Shown: in pieces, positions 50,819 through 59,377 of the stretch
Layout of the letters: each line of letters opens with the position of its first letter
Position numbering within the stretch: position 1 is the first letter of the stretch
NCBI RefSeq assembly: GCF_000315055.1
Contig: NZ_BAER01000124.1
Span: 1 to 64,000, forward strand
From: Paraglaciecola polaris LMG 21857
Lineage (GTDB): Bacteria > Pseudomonadota > Gammaproteobacteria > Enterobacterales > Alteromonadaceae
Reading direction: 5' to 3'
DNA length: 64,000 nt
Position numbers and translations under genes: made by a program
Notes under the pieces: generated by a model
What the model saw: only the letters and a program-made list of their open reading frames with translations
Told to the model about the DNA's origin: nothing
The model's database searches: none

Positions 50819-51076
50819 TTATGGGTTTGCTAACACGTCTTCACGCTCTTGGTCATAATCTTCGTAACGTTTGGCTTCGATACCTTGACACGCTTTAAAT
50901 TGCACATCAGTCAGTGCATCATGCTCACATTCACTTTTTTGATAGGACTGCCCTACCTGATAAAGTTGCTTATTGGTGCACCCAACAAGGGTCAACAACA
51001 GTGCCCCAACCAATATGAAATCGACCCTCAATTTGCGTGTCGCAGCGGGTATCACAACGCTTTTTGTCTTCAACAT
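50819..51076 (-). CDS. Small lipoprotein of unknown function
   Basis: The 85-residue protein has a lipobox (LTLVGC, cysteine near residue 33) behind a hydrophobic helix, with an unusually long N-region (CRKLRVDF-type). The mature part is short, acidic and Cys-containing (ECEHDAL, FKACQG), ending in YEDYDQEREDVL. I do not recognise the family. The ATG at 51076 has TAGGGA upstream. It could be a minor outer-membrane protein; the alternative start at a TTG near the hydrophobic helix cannot be excluded. Confidence 0.55.
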   Translation of the reverse strand: MLKTKSVVIPAATRKLRVDFILVGALLLTLVGCTNKQLYQVGQSYQKSECEHDALTDVQFKACQGIEAKRYEDYDQEREDVLANP

Positions 51077-51151
51077 GAATCAATATTCCCTAACATAATA
51101 AGCACATTATAGTTTAATTGGCTCCGGCTACATATCAAAGCGAATGCTCCA

Positions 51152-52057
51152 TCAACTTGTTGCTTGTTGCACCTTGTGTACATCGTCTTGCCAACGCAGC
51201 GCAAGAAAATCAATAAAAGCCCGCACGACGTTTTGCTGATGATCACGGGATAAATACACAGCCCATAAATTATGACCCGGGGCGTAATAATTGGGCAAAA
51301 CCTGACAAAGTTCATTGCTGAGCAAATAGCGGTTAGCTAAATCGCATGGCAGGTTGGCTACGCCCAGGCCACGCAGTGCAGCCTTCAGCACCACCCCCAT
51401 TTCATTAGCTTGTATATTGCCTTTCACCGTAATTTTCTCGTCGCTGGTAGCCGATACTATACGCCACTGCGCACTGTTGCTATGAACAAGGCAGTTATGC
51501 GCGAGTAAATCACTGGGCTGTTCCAGCGAGGCGTGTTGGTGAATATAGGCAGGTGAGGCACACAACACGTTATCAATGTGCATCAGTCGCCGGGCAATCA
51601 ATTGTTGATGAGGCTGGTCAATATAGCGTAAGGCAATATCCACCCGCTCATCAACCAATTGGGATAATCCATCGGACAACACCATTTGGATCTGCGTTTT
51701 TGGGTGCACGGCGACAAACTGTTCGATAGCATCAAATAACAGATGCTGACCTAACCCAATAGGCGTAGCCACACGAATGGAGCCAACTAATTCATGATTA
51801 TGGCTATGGGCTCGGCTTTCAAGCTCAGATACTGAGCTGAGAATATGCTGGGCAAACTCAAGTGCTTCTTCACCTTGCAGAGTTAGACTGACTTTACGTG
51901 TCGTACGATGAAATAATCGCAGTGCCAACCATTGCTCGATGTCTTGCACGTGCCGAGTGACCTGTAAACGACTTAACCCTATATGTTCAGCGGCTTTGGT
52001 AAAGCTGCCGCAGCGTGCCACTTCGACAAAGCTTTGCAGCGATGTGATCCTATCCAT
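51152..52057 (-). CDS. LysR-family transcriptional regulator
   Basis: The 301-residue protein has the N-terminal winged helix (MDRITSLQSFVEVARCGSFTKAAEHIGLSRLQVTRHVQDIEQWL) and an effector domain with GSIRVATPIGLGQHLL and RVDIALRYIDQPHQQLIARRL, typical of the CrgA-like branch. The ATG at 52057 is chosen over 52078 because AGGA lies seven bases before it. It is divergent from an NAD(P)-binding protein gene, the classic LysR layout, and an inverted repeat sits between them. Its effector is unknown. Confidence 0.88.
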   Translation of the reverse strand: MDRITSLQSFVEVARCGSFTKAAEHIGLSRLQVTRHVQDIEQWLALRLFHRTTRKVSLTLQGEEALEFAQHILSSVSELESRAHSHNHELVGSIRVATPIGLGQHLLFDAIEQFVAVHPKTQIQMVLSDGLSQLVDERVDIALRYIDQPHQQLIARRLMHIDNVLCASPAYIHQHASLEQPSDLLAHNCLVHSNSAQWRIVSATSDEKITVKGNIQANEMGVVLKAALRGLGVANLPCDLANRYLLSNELCQVLPNYYAPGHNLWAVYLSRDHQQNVVRAFIDFLALRWQDDVHKVQQATS

Positions 52058-52086
52058 TAGCATCCTAAATTGAAACAATATGAATC

Positions 52087-52102
52087 ATAAATGTGTATTT
52101 AT
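52087..52102. promoter_or_regulatory. Possible LysR-type operator between divergent genes
   Basis: ATAAAT-GTGT-ATTTAT is a perfect 16-bp inverted repeat in the intergenic region between a LysR gene and its divergent neighbour. It contains the T-N11-A spacing expected for LysR proteins. It is a candidate by position only. Confidence 0.45.
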
Positions 52103-52172
52103 CATCAATATGAGCACAAGTAAACTGGCTTCACTTACTTAACTCAACCCTTAAACGAAACGGAATATCATT

Positions 52173-52805
52173 ATGAAAATTGCAATTTTAGGCGCAACAG
52201 GCTGGATCGGCAGCACCATTACAGCAGAAGCGAAAGCCCGAGGACACGAGGTTATCGCTATCGTTCGTGACCCAGCGAAAATAACAGCTGAAGGCATTAG
52301 TTCGCGCAAATTTGATTTAAACAGCAGTGCAAGCTTTGCTGATGCGGCCAAAGGCGCTGACGTTGTTATCGCAGCAATTGGCGCCCGAGCTAACGGTGAG
52401 CATGCATTAGTAGCAAAAACTGCAGAACGGTTATTGACCTCATTAGCAGGCACTGAGCAACGTTTATTATGGGTCGGCGGTGCAGGCAGTTTAGAAGTTG
52501 CGCCAGGTATGGTTTTAGTGTCGTCCCCTGATTTCCCTGCAGATTACAAAGATGAAGCCCTCGCTCAAGGTGAAGCTCTAGCTGTGTTTCGAGAAACAAA
52601 ACATGCTACCCAATGGACATTTATCAGCCCAGCGGCACAAATTTATCCCGGTCCGAGTGAAGATGCATTTCGCATAGGTGGAGACACCTTTTTCACTAAC
52701 AGTGATGGTGAGAGTAAAATATCAGTAACTGATTACGCCAAAGCGATGCTTGATGAAGCTGAAAATGCTGCTCACGTTAACCAACGTATCAGCGTTGCAT
52801 ATTAA
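52173..52805 (+). CDS. NAD(P)-binding protein, NmrA/SDR-like (YwnB type)
   Basis: The 210-residue protein starts with a Rossmann fold: KIAILGATGWIGSTITAEAKARGHEV with the GATGWIG nucleotide-binding loop. A FDLNSSASFADAAKGADVVIAAIG segment follows, then RLLWVGGAGSLEV and WTFISPAAQIYPG. It resembles small NAD(P)-dependent epimerase-like or NmrA proteins. It is divergent from the LysR gene, which may control it. The substrate is unknown. Confidence 0.82.
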   Translation: MKIAILGATGWIGSTITAEAKARGHEVIAIVRDPAKITAEGISSRKFDLNSSASFADAAKGADVVIAAIGARANGEHALVAKTAERLLTSLAGTEQRLLWVGGAGSLEVAPGMVLVSSPDFPADYKDEALAQGEALAVFRETKHATQWTFISPAAQIYPGPSEDAFRIGGDTFFTNSDGESKISVTDYAKAMLDEAENAAHVNQRISVAY

Positions 52806-52916
52806 GCTTAAATCTGCATTTACTCGAGAGCGCATCCATTCGTGCAGTACAAAGTAAAAGCATGCGCTAGACCGCAGCTCAGCACCAATAGGTGTTAAGC
52901 TGTTGGCTAGCAATAT

Positions 52917-53852
52917 TCAATCAATCTCCGTTATTTGCTCATTTTGCTCATAGCGCACTAAGTAGTCTTTAATTTTAGCTTGTAGAAAATCCCTAAGCCT
53001 GAGTACCACAGGGGTAATTTGCCGTCTGTCGGCATACATCATATACAGTGGCAACGGATCGCTACGCCAATCATCGCATAAGACCACCAGCTTTTTATGA
53101 CTTAAATCGGCCAATACATCCAAACGTGAGCGATAAGCGATGCCATAGCCATCTAGAGTCCAGCGACGCACGGCGTCAGCATCATTTGCTACCCGATGAC
53201 AGCTAACTTTAATTTTATGTTCACGGCCTTGATGGTAAAAAAGCCAATGATCAAACACACGCTCATGGCGAATAAAACTAATGCACTTGTGCTCGGCTAA
53301 CGCATAGGGCGTGGTAATTAAACCGAACTTTGCGATGTAAGCGGGCGAGGCACACAACACCCGTCGATTAGCGGTATAAAGTGGTGATGCCACCAAGCCC
53401 GAATCCTCTGGTACACCGTAGCGAAAGGCGAGGTCGATATTTTGCCGATATACGTCGCTCAGCTCATCCGTTAAAAATAAACTCACACTGACATCGGGAT
53501 AATTATCCATAAACTCGTTTAGCCAAGGCATAACCGTGTTGCGCCCTAAGTCTGAGGGCATAGACACTTGCAACTTGCCGCTTATGTTCTGCGTCGAATG
53601 TTGAATAATTTGTACGCTTTTATCGAGTAATTCAATTGCTTGTTGCGCGTGGGTTAAAAACTGCTCGCCGGCGGTAGTCAAGCGTAAACTGCGGGTAGAT
53701 CGTATGATCAACGTCCCACCGACTTCTTGTTCCAAGCGTTTTAGAGACGCACTTAACGCGGCGGGGGTTTGGCCATTTTCCCGAGCGGCACGAGAGATGC
53801 TGCCATGACGTATGACCTTTAAAAAACTACGAATATCTTGCAAAGATTTCAT
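52917..53852 (-). CDS. LysR-family transcriptional regulator
   Basis: The 311-residue protein has the LysR helix-turn-helix (MKSLQDIRSFLKVIRHGSISRAARENGQTPAALSASLKRLEQEVGGTL) and an effector domain with GKLQVSMPSDLGRNTVMPWL and NIDLAFRYGVPEDSGLVASPL. I start at the ATG 53852, with GAG nine bases upstream, and not at the TTG 53873. It converges with the NmrA-like gene and no target is evident. The 53853-54052 region to the right holds the terminator of the next gene. Confidence 0.85.
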   Translation of the reverse strand: MKSLQDIRSFLKVIRHGSISRAARENGQTPAALSASLKRLEQEVGGTLIIRSTRSLRLTTAGEQFLTHAQQAIELLDKSVQIIQHSTQNISGKLQVSMPSDLGRNTVMPWLNEFMDNYPDVSVSLFLTDELSDVYRQNIDLAFRYGVPEDSGLVASPLYTANRRVLCASPAYIAKFGLITTPYALAEHKCISFIRHERVFDHWLFYHQGREHKIKVSCHRVANDADAVRRWTLDGYGIAYRSRLDVLADLSHKKLVVLCDDWRSDPLPLYMMYADRRQITPVVLRLRDFLQAKIKDYLVRYEQNEQITEID

Positions 53853-53945
53853 ATTTAACTCGAGCACTTTCAAATTTATTTATCAAGTGAAGCACTTTTT
53901 TACTTATTTATAAAATACTTCTTGATAAATTGCCTTTTTAAGTGC

Positions 53946-53977
53946 AAAAAATGCCAGTCTTTCGAATGACTGGCATT
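53946..53977 (-). terminator. Terminator of a lipoprotein gene (minus strand)
   Basis: AATGCCAGTC (53950-53959) pairs with GACTGGCATT (53968-53977), loop TTTCGAAT. On the minus strand the stem is followed by TTTTT (53950-53946). It lies about 75 bases after the lipoprotein stop. Confidence 0.85.
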
Positions 53978-54052
53978 AGCCTTGACTGCTTACATAAAGC
54001 GTACTAGCGGTCAGTATTTAGCTTACTTGCGCATACACCAAAGGCCTACTGA

Positions 54053-54571
54053 CTACTCTTTTTGTGGCGTCAAGTTTTCGCTCACTTGCAGTGCATCAAA
54101 GCTAGATCCTTTGTCAGGGCGGGCGCCTTTGCCCATTTCAATATTCAGCGTGCTTTCTATTTCACTTTGCTCTGAACCACCAATAAACACACCTGTTTCA
54201 AATTGGTTGCTTGGGAATTGTGAGGTGCGGCAGGTTAACACCCCGCAATCCGTCACCGTGGCATAACGGCGACTAAACCCGACTTGAGGGCTGAGTTGCA
54301 CATTTTCTTTGTCTACCAAGGTTTCTCTATCCGTCACCAAAAACCAATCGTAACCTTGCGCGAGCGTAAGCTCTGCGGCACGTAACATGGCGTAATCCAT
54401 TGCTTTGCCTTTATCGGTGCCACGCGCTTTAAACTGAACTCGGTATTGGGTATCACTGTATTTACTTTCGGTATAGCCGAAACCGCCTTTTGTGGCCTCA
54501 CGGTAATCAGGTTGGCTAGCACAGCCAGCCAATAGCATCGTCGTTAGTATCAGGATCAGTTTACTTTTCAT
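54053..54571 (-). CDS. CC0125/CC1285-family lipoprotein
   Basis: The 172-residue protein has a lipoprotein signal ending in LLAGC (MKSKLILILTTMLLAGCAS). It carries the pattern GGFGYTESKYSDTQYRVQFKARGTDKGKAMDYAMLRAAELTLAQGYDWFLVTD, which fits the CC0125/CC1285-type lipoproteins of unknown function. The start ATG at 54571 has AAGGAG five bases upstream, clearly better than the ATG at 54598. The mature end is polar and disordered-looking. No neighbour suggests a role. Confidence 0.75.
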   Translation of the reverse strand: MKSKLILILTTMLLAGCASQPDYREATKGGFGYTESKYSDTQYRVQFKARGTDKGKAMDYAMLRAAELTLAQGYDWFLVTDRETLVDKENVQLSPQVGFSRRYATVTDCGVLTCRTSQFPSNQFETGVFIGGSEQSEIESTLNIEMGKGARPDKGSSFDALQVSENLTPQKE

Positions 54572-54737
54572 TTTTACTCCTTGTGCGGCATATGACATGT
54601 GCCCGCTTTTATTATAAGTGACTAAACGATAATAAATTCAGCTACCGCATTATCGCTCAATGTTAATGTATCTTATCCTTTATTTCCCCACCTTAGTCAT
54701 TTAGCGACTGCAATATAGAAATTTAAGTTGAATTCAG

Positions 54738-55211
54738 TTAGTCCGCTAACTCTTTGACTTTCTTTGGTTTAATTTGTCGTGAAAATTGAAAAATACAGAA
54801 ATTCAAGATCGACAGAATGAGCGCAATTTCGTAGTTTTGATACGCTACCGCAATACCAATGGCTCCGGTATTCCAAATACCTGCAGCAGTTGCCGTGCCG
54901 CTTGCACCATCATTTTGTTTAAAGATTGCCCCACCGCCGATAAAGCCAATACCTGTAATAATCCCATACATCACCCTTGCTTCAGCTTCACCGTCGCCAG
55001 CCGAATAAGCGTTCATGGCAATGAGCATAAATGCACAAGACGCCAGCGCTACTAATGGAAAGGTTCTAAGCCCTGCCCCATTTGAGCTGCTTTCTCGATT
55101 GAGTCCAATGGGTAACGCAAACAAAAAGGCTAAACCTAATTGAAACAGGTGATAAATCACCATCTGTAAATCAATTTCAAAGTTGATGAGATGTTCGGGT
55201 ATTAAATCCAT
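54738..55211 (-). CDS. mgtC: MgtC/SapB-family membrane protein
   Basis: The 157-residue protein has four to five hydrophobic helices and the MgtC markers LAFLFALPIGLNRE, GLRTFPLVALASCAFML, YGIITGIGFIGGGAIFK and GTATAAGIWNTGAIGIAVAY. MgtC-type proteins act in magnesium-limited growth and, in pathogens, in modulating the F1Fo ATPase. Here it lacks the C-terminal soluble domain of Salmonella MgtC, as in many environmental SapB-type proteins. No mgtA or mgtB is next to it. It lies alone on the minus strand. Confidence 0.85.
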   Translation of the reverse strand: MDLIPEHLINFEIDLQMVIYHLFQLGLAFLFALPIGLNRESSSNGAGLRTFPLVALASCAFMLIAMNAYSAGDGEAEARVMYGIITGIGFIGGGAIFKQNDGASGTATAAGIWNTGAIGIAVAYQNYEIALILSILNFCIFQFSRQIKPKKVKELAD

Positions 55212-55428
55212 GATTGGTCACCGGCTTCGCGCTTTGGCGCAGTATTATTTGTATCATGCAGGTGACAGAAGCAAAACTAGAGCCAGATAGATAAACCATA
55301 AAAATCATGTGGTTATCCATGCCAACAACAAATTTAACCCTAATATAAACGAAAGAGTATGTAAAATTTACCTGCGTGACCTAGCCCCTGAAGGCCTACG
55401 CTAACAGGGATAAATACGCTTAAGAAAC

Positions 55429-55454
55429 ACCTTCAACTGATATCAGTTGAAGGT
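55429..55454. repeat. Perfect 26-bp palindrome after a hydrolase gene
   Basis: The sequence is its own reverse complement over 26 bases, centred at CAACTGATATCAGTTG. It starts 11 bases after the stop of the hydrolase gene (minus strand); GTTTCTTAA follows it on that strand. It may be a terminator stem, or a binding site. It has no loop, so the hairpin would open at the centre. Confidence 0.6.
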
Positions 55455-55464
55455 TGATAACGAA

Positions 55465-56814
55465 TTATTTTGACGCCGCCAAGTGCTCGAAATGTAACCC
55501 TTTCGCGGTACGATTAGCAAACCCCTTCCAATAGCTATTTTCCGGTTTTGCATTTCCCTGCTCATCAACAGCATAAACACCATCATTTGAGCTCGGCACT
55601 AAATCTAGATACGCATTCATCGTGCTGTCATTCTTCAGATATTTATCTAACCAAGCGCTAACAAAATGTTGGGCAATATTGTTCATGCGGGCGTTATCCC
55701 ACACCGCATCAAGATAATGTTCGCTAACATTAAAGCCCAGCTCTTTATCAAAGACAAAAGACTCTTCAGGCGCTGGCATTACTGCGCCCGCGTTGTGGTT
55801 AGCATTATCATAAGTTAATAATGAACGGTCTACATTTGTGATCCCTTGCCAAATAGCCCTAACACCATTTTCATAACCAGACACATCATCTTGCGACCCT
55901 GCAATCAACAACATAGGCACAGTCACTTCTTTTAACGTGTCGTTGCTGAACATATGGTAATTCATGCCCCAAGGCGCAAAGGCGACAACGGTTTTCAAGC
56001 GCTTATCCGCGCTTGCCTTAATACCTGTTTGATGACGCTTGAGCGTGCCAAAAGGTGCGCTTAATTTACTGCTTACCGCTTGCTCGGTCACGCCGGCGCC
56101 GGCATTAATTACTGCACCATAGCCGCCCATTGAGTAACCAATAAGGCCAGTGTTTGACGCATCAACTAGCCCATATAAGAATGATTGTTTGTCTTTTGAC
56201 ATCGCTTCAACCTGAGACAAAACAAACAATTGATCCACAGGACGATTAACCAAAGTTGAAGCAAAAGCCGCTTTGCTGCGATAAGTCGAATCAGTGTGAT
56301 CAATAGAGACCACCACATAGCCTTTCGACGCAATATTCTCTGCTAAATGGGCCAGTAAAAAGCGATTGCCTGGGTAACCATGTGAGATCAGCACCAAAGG
56401 AAAGGCGACTTTGCTTGCCTCAGGTTTGGCATCGCGCAGCGCTTTACCGTGCAAGACAACTTCGGTTTTACCGTCACGTATATACGCGTTTAACTTAGTA
56501 TTGCCTTGGCTACCTTTTACCGCAGGGTACCAAACTTCAAGGATAAGCGGTCGATCATAGTGCGGCAATTCAACCGGTTCAGCCTTAGATGGGTCAAGTT
56601 TTAAAATATCAATTTGCTTTGGGTTAACCACCTCAAGCTGGCGTACACCAATGCTGTGTTCACCATAGCCGGCTAACTCAGGCGCATCTGGACGCTGAGT
56701 GTCTATTCTGTTTTCAGCAAGCACGCTAACACTGCTTCCAAAAGACAATACCAACAACGCGCTTTTCAACCACATGCTTTTAGTCAAGCGGCGACTCACA
56801 AACTTCAAACCCAT
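55465..56814 (-). CDS. Exported alpha/beta hydrolase, PAF-acetylhydrolase/dienelactone-hydrolase-like
   Basis: The 449-residue protein has a signal peptide (WLKSALLVLSFGSSVSVLA) and an alpha/beta-hydrolase body. The region PLVLISHGYPGNRFLLAHLAENIASKGYVVVSID contains the oxyanion part, and the nucleophile is in GLIGYSMGGYGAV. AGSQDDVSGYENGV carries the acid and DNANHNAGAV the likely histidine. It is close to the platelet-activating-factor acetylhydrolase-like group (Chlorophyllase/DLH type). A good ribosome-binding site (GGAGT) precedes the ATG. It acts outside the inner membrane; the ester it cleaves is unknown. Confidence 0.8.
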   Translation of the reverse strand: MGLKFVSRRLTKSMWLKSALLVLSFGSSVSVLAENRIDTQRPDAPELAGYGEHSIGVRQLEVVNPKQIDILKLDPSKAEPVELPHYDRPLILEVWYPAVKGSQGNTKLNAYIRDGKTEVVLHGKALRDAKPEASKVAFPLVLISHGYPGNRFLLAHLAENIASKGYVVVSIDHTDSTYRSKAAFASTLVNRPVDQLFVLSQVEAMSKDKQSFLYGLVDASNTGLIGYSMGGYGAVINAGAGVTEQAVSSKLSAPFGTLKRHQTGIKASADKRLKTVVAFAPWGMNYHMFSNDTLKEVTVPMLLIAGSQDDVSGYENGVRAIWQGITNVDRSLLTYDNANHNAGAVMPAPEESFVFDKELGFNVSEHYLDAVWDNARMNNIAQHFVSAWLDKYLKNDSTMNAYLDLVPSSNDGVYAVDEQGNAKPENSYWKGFANRTAKGLHFEHLAASK

Positions 56815-56929
56815 CTTGTACTCCAGAAAATAAAAAGGCGATTATGCCCATAAAAATATGACAACTTGCCGACAATCAAAACTTATCGGTACAAAATACT
56901 CAAGGCTTAACGATAAATAATCTGTAAAT

Positions 56930-57373
56930 TTACGGTTTTTTAGGGCGTAAAATCATGCACGTGGCTGAAGCATACGCGTAAACTTTACCACTTTTATCAA
57001 TAAGCTTGCCCTCAGACACACCAAGTGATTTTGACATACTGATTATCTTACCTTCAGCGATCAAGGCAGTCTTTTTGGGTATCGCTTTAAGCATCTTCAC
57101 ATTCAAATCGATAGTGCCGTAACCTACACCCGCATCAAGCATAGTATGCACCGCACAGCCTGTGACAGAGTCCATAACTGTCGCTGCAAAACCGCCGTGT
57201 ACTCCACCAAGAGGGTTAGTATGTCTATCATCCGCAGAGGCTTCAAAGACCACAAATCCCCTATCCACCGAAACGAATTTCATTGGAATGGTATCGGCCA
57301 TATTCGGATGCGGCAGCTCACCGCGCACCACTGCCTGCATCAATTCGAGGCCGTTCATATTCTCAACCTGCAT
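56930..57373 (-). CDS. Hotdog-fold thioesterase (PaaI/YigI-like)
   Basis: The 147-residue protein matches the PaaI-type thioesterases: DRGFVVFEASADDRHTNPLGGVHGGFAATVMDSVTGCAVHTML, with the conserved NPLGGVHGG motif carrying the catalytic residues, then GYGTIDLNVKMLKAIPKK and YASATCMILRPKK. It probably hydrolyses acyl-CoA esters in the cytoplasm. I use the ATG at 57373, with GGGAG five bases upstream; the frame to 57397 would add eight residues. It lies upstream of a gap of about 400 bases. Confidence 0.82.
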   Translation of the reverse strand: MQVENMNGLELMQAVVRGELPHPNMADTIPMKFVSVDRGFVVFEASADDRHTNPLGGVHGGFAATVMDSVTGCAVHTMLDAGVGYGTIDLNVKMLKAIPKKTALIAEGKIISMSKSLGVSEGKLIDKSGKVYAYASATCMILRPKKP

Positions 57374-57458
57374 GTTAACTCCCGTAATATTCAGCAAAAA
57401 ACGCCTATCAAATCAGCGTTTACAACACAGTAAGCATTTGCAATACAAGGAGTAATTT

Positions 57459-57512
57459 ATGAAACGAAAGCACTTTTTACCAATAGATGTGGGTGATAGC
57501 AGGTTATTTTAA
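57459..57512 (+). other. 17-codon ORF with an ideal ribosome-binding site
   Basis: MKRKHFLPIDVGDSRLF is preceded by AAGGAG six bases upstream. It may be a small leader, a remnant of a lost gene, or chance. It is the only readable element I see in the gap 57374-57789, which separates a thioesterase gene and a coiled-coil gene. Confidence 0.25.
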
Positions 57513-57789
57513 ACTGATTAAACAGGTTATTAATAAGGCCGGTCCATGTATGGCGTGCCTAGCGCCCAACGAATAAGAATAATAGCTAATCACTGAGCCC
57601 TAGGACAATGCACATCATTTCTTTAGAGCGGCCCTAGCAAGCTAGTTTTAAATTCAAATACTTGCTTCAGCTTCAGTGCTGTTGTGCTTAACGCTAAAGG
57701 TTTGCCGCGATGCATCATAAAACAGGGAGCACTTTGATCTGAACGCTAAATAAGCGAAGCTACTCATCCAGCGTATCGCTTGGTATTAT

Positions 57790-58716
57790 CTAAAACCCGT
57801 ACACCTGACTATTAGAAAATAAGGTCTTCTGGTCAATTTTATCCCTTACGCAAGCTTGAATGTCACTGTGCTTAAAGACATATACCCTATCCTGATTACC
57901 TTTTTTATTAATTGATGAAACACTAAAGTCAGTCAATACAAAATTGACATATTCGTTGTTATCTAATGCTCTTAACCCAGAGCCATAACGACACAACACT
58001 TGGCCTAAGTTCTCTTCGAAGTTTGCTAAAAAGTGTTTATGCGCTTGCTCCATGGCTTCTTTATGTTGCTGCACTTGCTCTTGGCGCTCGGCTTCCGTTT
58101 TCGCTTTATAACGCTGAACTTCTGTTCGCTTAGCGTCGAGTATCTTGAGTTCAGCGTTTAGTTCACTTAGTTGCTCATCTAGTGCGGTGCGACGCTTTTT
58201 ATCACTGGTATTTTTCTCAAACTCGAGATCCCGACGGCGACGTTCATATTCTCGCTGTTCCCAGGATAATTCCCGTAGTTTTTCGCTCAGAGCACGCAAT
58301 TTGCTGCTCGATTCTTGGGATAAATATTCGGCTCGCTCCATCGCTTCTTCTACCCTATTTTCAATTTCATCTTCATCCATATCAATATCTAAGTCGGGCA
58401 TATCAAATACCATGGGCTCATGGGGCGCTGGGGGGACAGATGGATGACCGTTATTGAATATAAAAAATTGACGGCTACCGTAACGACTTACGTCGATATT
58501 GAAAATCACCCCTTGGTCTTGCAAATAGGTATAACCAATAGTGTTAACGCGCATATTACCTTCGCTCGTATCTTGCTTGAGTGCGGTTTGCAAAATATTG
58601 CTCATGATCTCCAGCTCTCCAGCCAATTCAATGGTATTGGTTTTTGCCGCCACTGGGGATATTTGCATGGCGGCGGCGAGCGCACCAATAATGTATAAAC
58701 GATTAAGCATTTTCAT
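57790..58716 (-). CDS. Exported coiled-coil protein of an ECF sigma operon
   Basis: About 308 residues from the ATG at 58716 (AGAGG upstream). A signal peptide (LYIIGALAAAMQISPVAA) leads to an N-terminal domain with IELAGELEIMSNILQTALKQ and YTYLQDQGVIFNID. An acidic patch (MPDLDIDMDEDEIENRVEEAMERA) follows, then a long charged coiled coil (residues about 130-230) and a C-terminal globular part with CRYGSGLRALDNNEYVNFVLTDF. I do not recognise the family. It is the last gene of the sigma/anti-sigma operon, 10 bases after the anti-sigma stop, so it may be an effector or a sensor of envelope state. A longer frame to 58842 would overlap that gene. Confidence 0.7.
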   Translation of the reverse strand: MKMLNRLYIIGALAAAMQISPVAAKTNTIELAGELEIMSNILQTALKQDTSEGNMRVNTIGYTYLQDQGVIFNIDVSRYGSRQFFIFNNGHPSVPPAPHEPMVFDMPDLDIDMDEDEIENRVEEAMERAEYLSQESSSKLRALSEKLRELSWEQREYERRRRDLEFEKNTSDKKRRTALDEQLSELNAELKILDAKRTEVQRYKAKTEAERQEQVQQHKEAMEQAHKHFLANFEENLGQVLCRYGSGLRALDNNEYVNFVLTDFSVSSINKKGNQDRVYVFKHSDIQACVRDKIDQKTLFSNSQVYGF

Positions 58717-58726
58717 AGGGTTACCT

Positions 58727-59377
58727 CTACTGTTGAACACTTTCGACCGCGACGCCATCGGCATCACGATAAATATCTTGTTGTAACTGATTGAGCTGAC
58801 GAGCATAAAAAAGCTGGTCGTCACTGCGCTGTTGATTAACAAATTTAATCAGTTCAGCAAAGTCTTCACGGCGCTCTTGACGGCTCGATGTCAGCAAGTA
58901 ATTAGTCAACTGACTAGCGCTATCAAGCTGCTGCTGTTGCAGGGTTTGCGCATATAAACTGAGCGCAGCTTGCTGAGTCTGTCTAAATTCTTCGAGCCTA
59001 CTATCAAGCATTTTGACCACGACTTGCTCTGATTGCTGCGCACCAAAGCGAATACGTAATTCACCGTCCGTGATATTCACCTGCGTGCCCGTCAACACGA
59101 GTACTATGGCTAAGACGGATGTCACAAATGAGGCACCTGGTAACCATGACCAAACGGAACTCGTTACCCCATAGTCAAAGATTTTCTCTTTGTTCCAATT
59201 AGGTACATCTGTCGATTGATATTCCTGTGCCTGCATTTTAAACATACTGGCCGCTTCAACTTGCTGAGCAAATTGACTGTCTTCAACACAGCGTTGCTCA
59301 AAACTGTCCCGCTGACTGGCAGTCAGTTTCTCTTCTAGCCATAAAGCCAATAGTTCGGCGTTGTCATAGTTCGACAT
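58727..59377 (-). CDS. Putative anti-sigma factor (single-pass membrane protein)
   Basis: The 216-residue protein has an N-terminal zinc-finger-free, acidic helical region (DNAELLALWLEEKLTASQRDSFEQRCVEDSQFAQQVE) resembling anti-sigma domains. A transmembrane helix follows at about 78-98 (WLPGASFVTSVLAIVLVLTGTQV), then a periplasmic Gln-rich coiled part. The gene overlaps the ECF sigma gene by 14 bases, the usual sigma/anti-sigma coupling, which is the main evidence. There is no HxxxCxxC motif, so it is not the ZAS type. Its signal is unknown. Confidence 0.75.
   Translation of the reverse strand: MSNYDNAELLALWLEEKLTASQRDSFEQRCVEDSQFAQQVEAASMFKMQAQEYQSTDVPNWNKEKIFDYGVTSSVWSWLPGASFVTSVLAIVLVLTGTQVNITDGELRIRFGAQQSEQVVVKMLDSRLEEFRQTQQAALSLYAQTLQQQQLDSASQLTNYLLTSSRQERREDFAELIKFVNQQRSDDQLFYARQLNQLQQDIYRDADGVAVESVQQ

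Noticed and set aside
58717-58842. Upstream extension of the coiled-coil protein
   Set aside because: It overlaps the anti-sigma gene and includes no signal-like sequence, and the ATG at 58716 has AGAGG in front and leads into a signal peptide.
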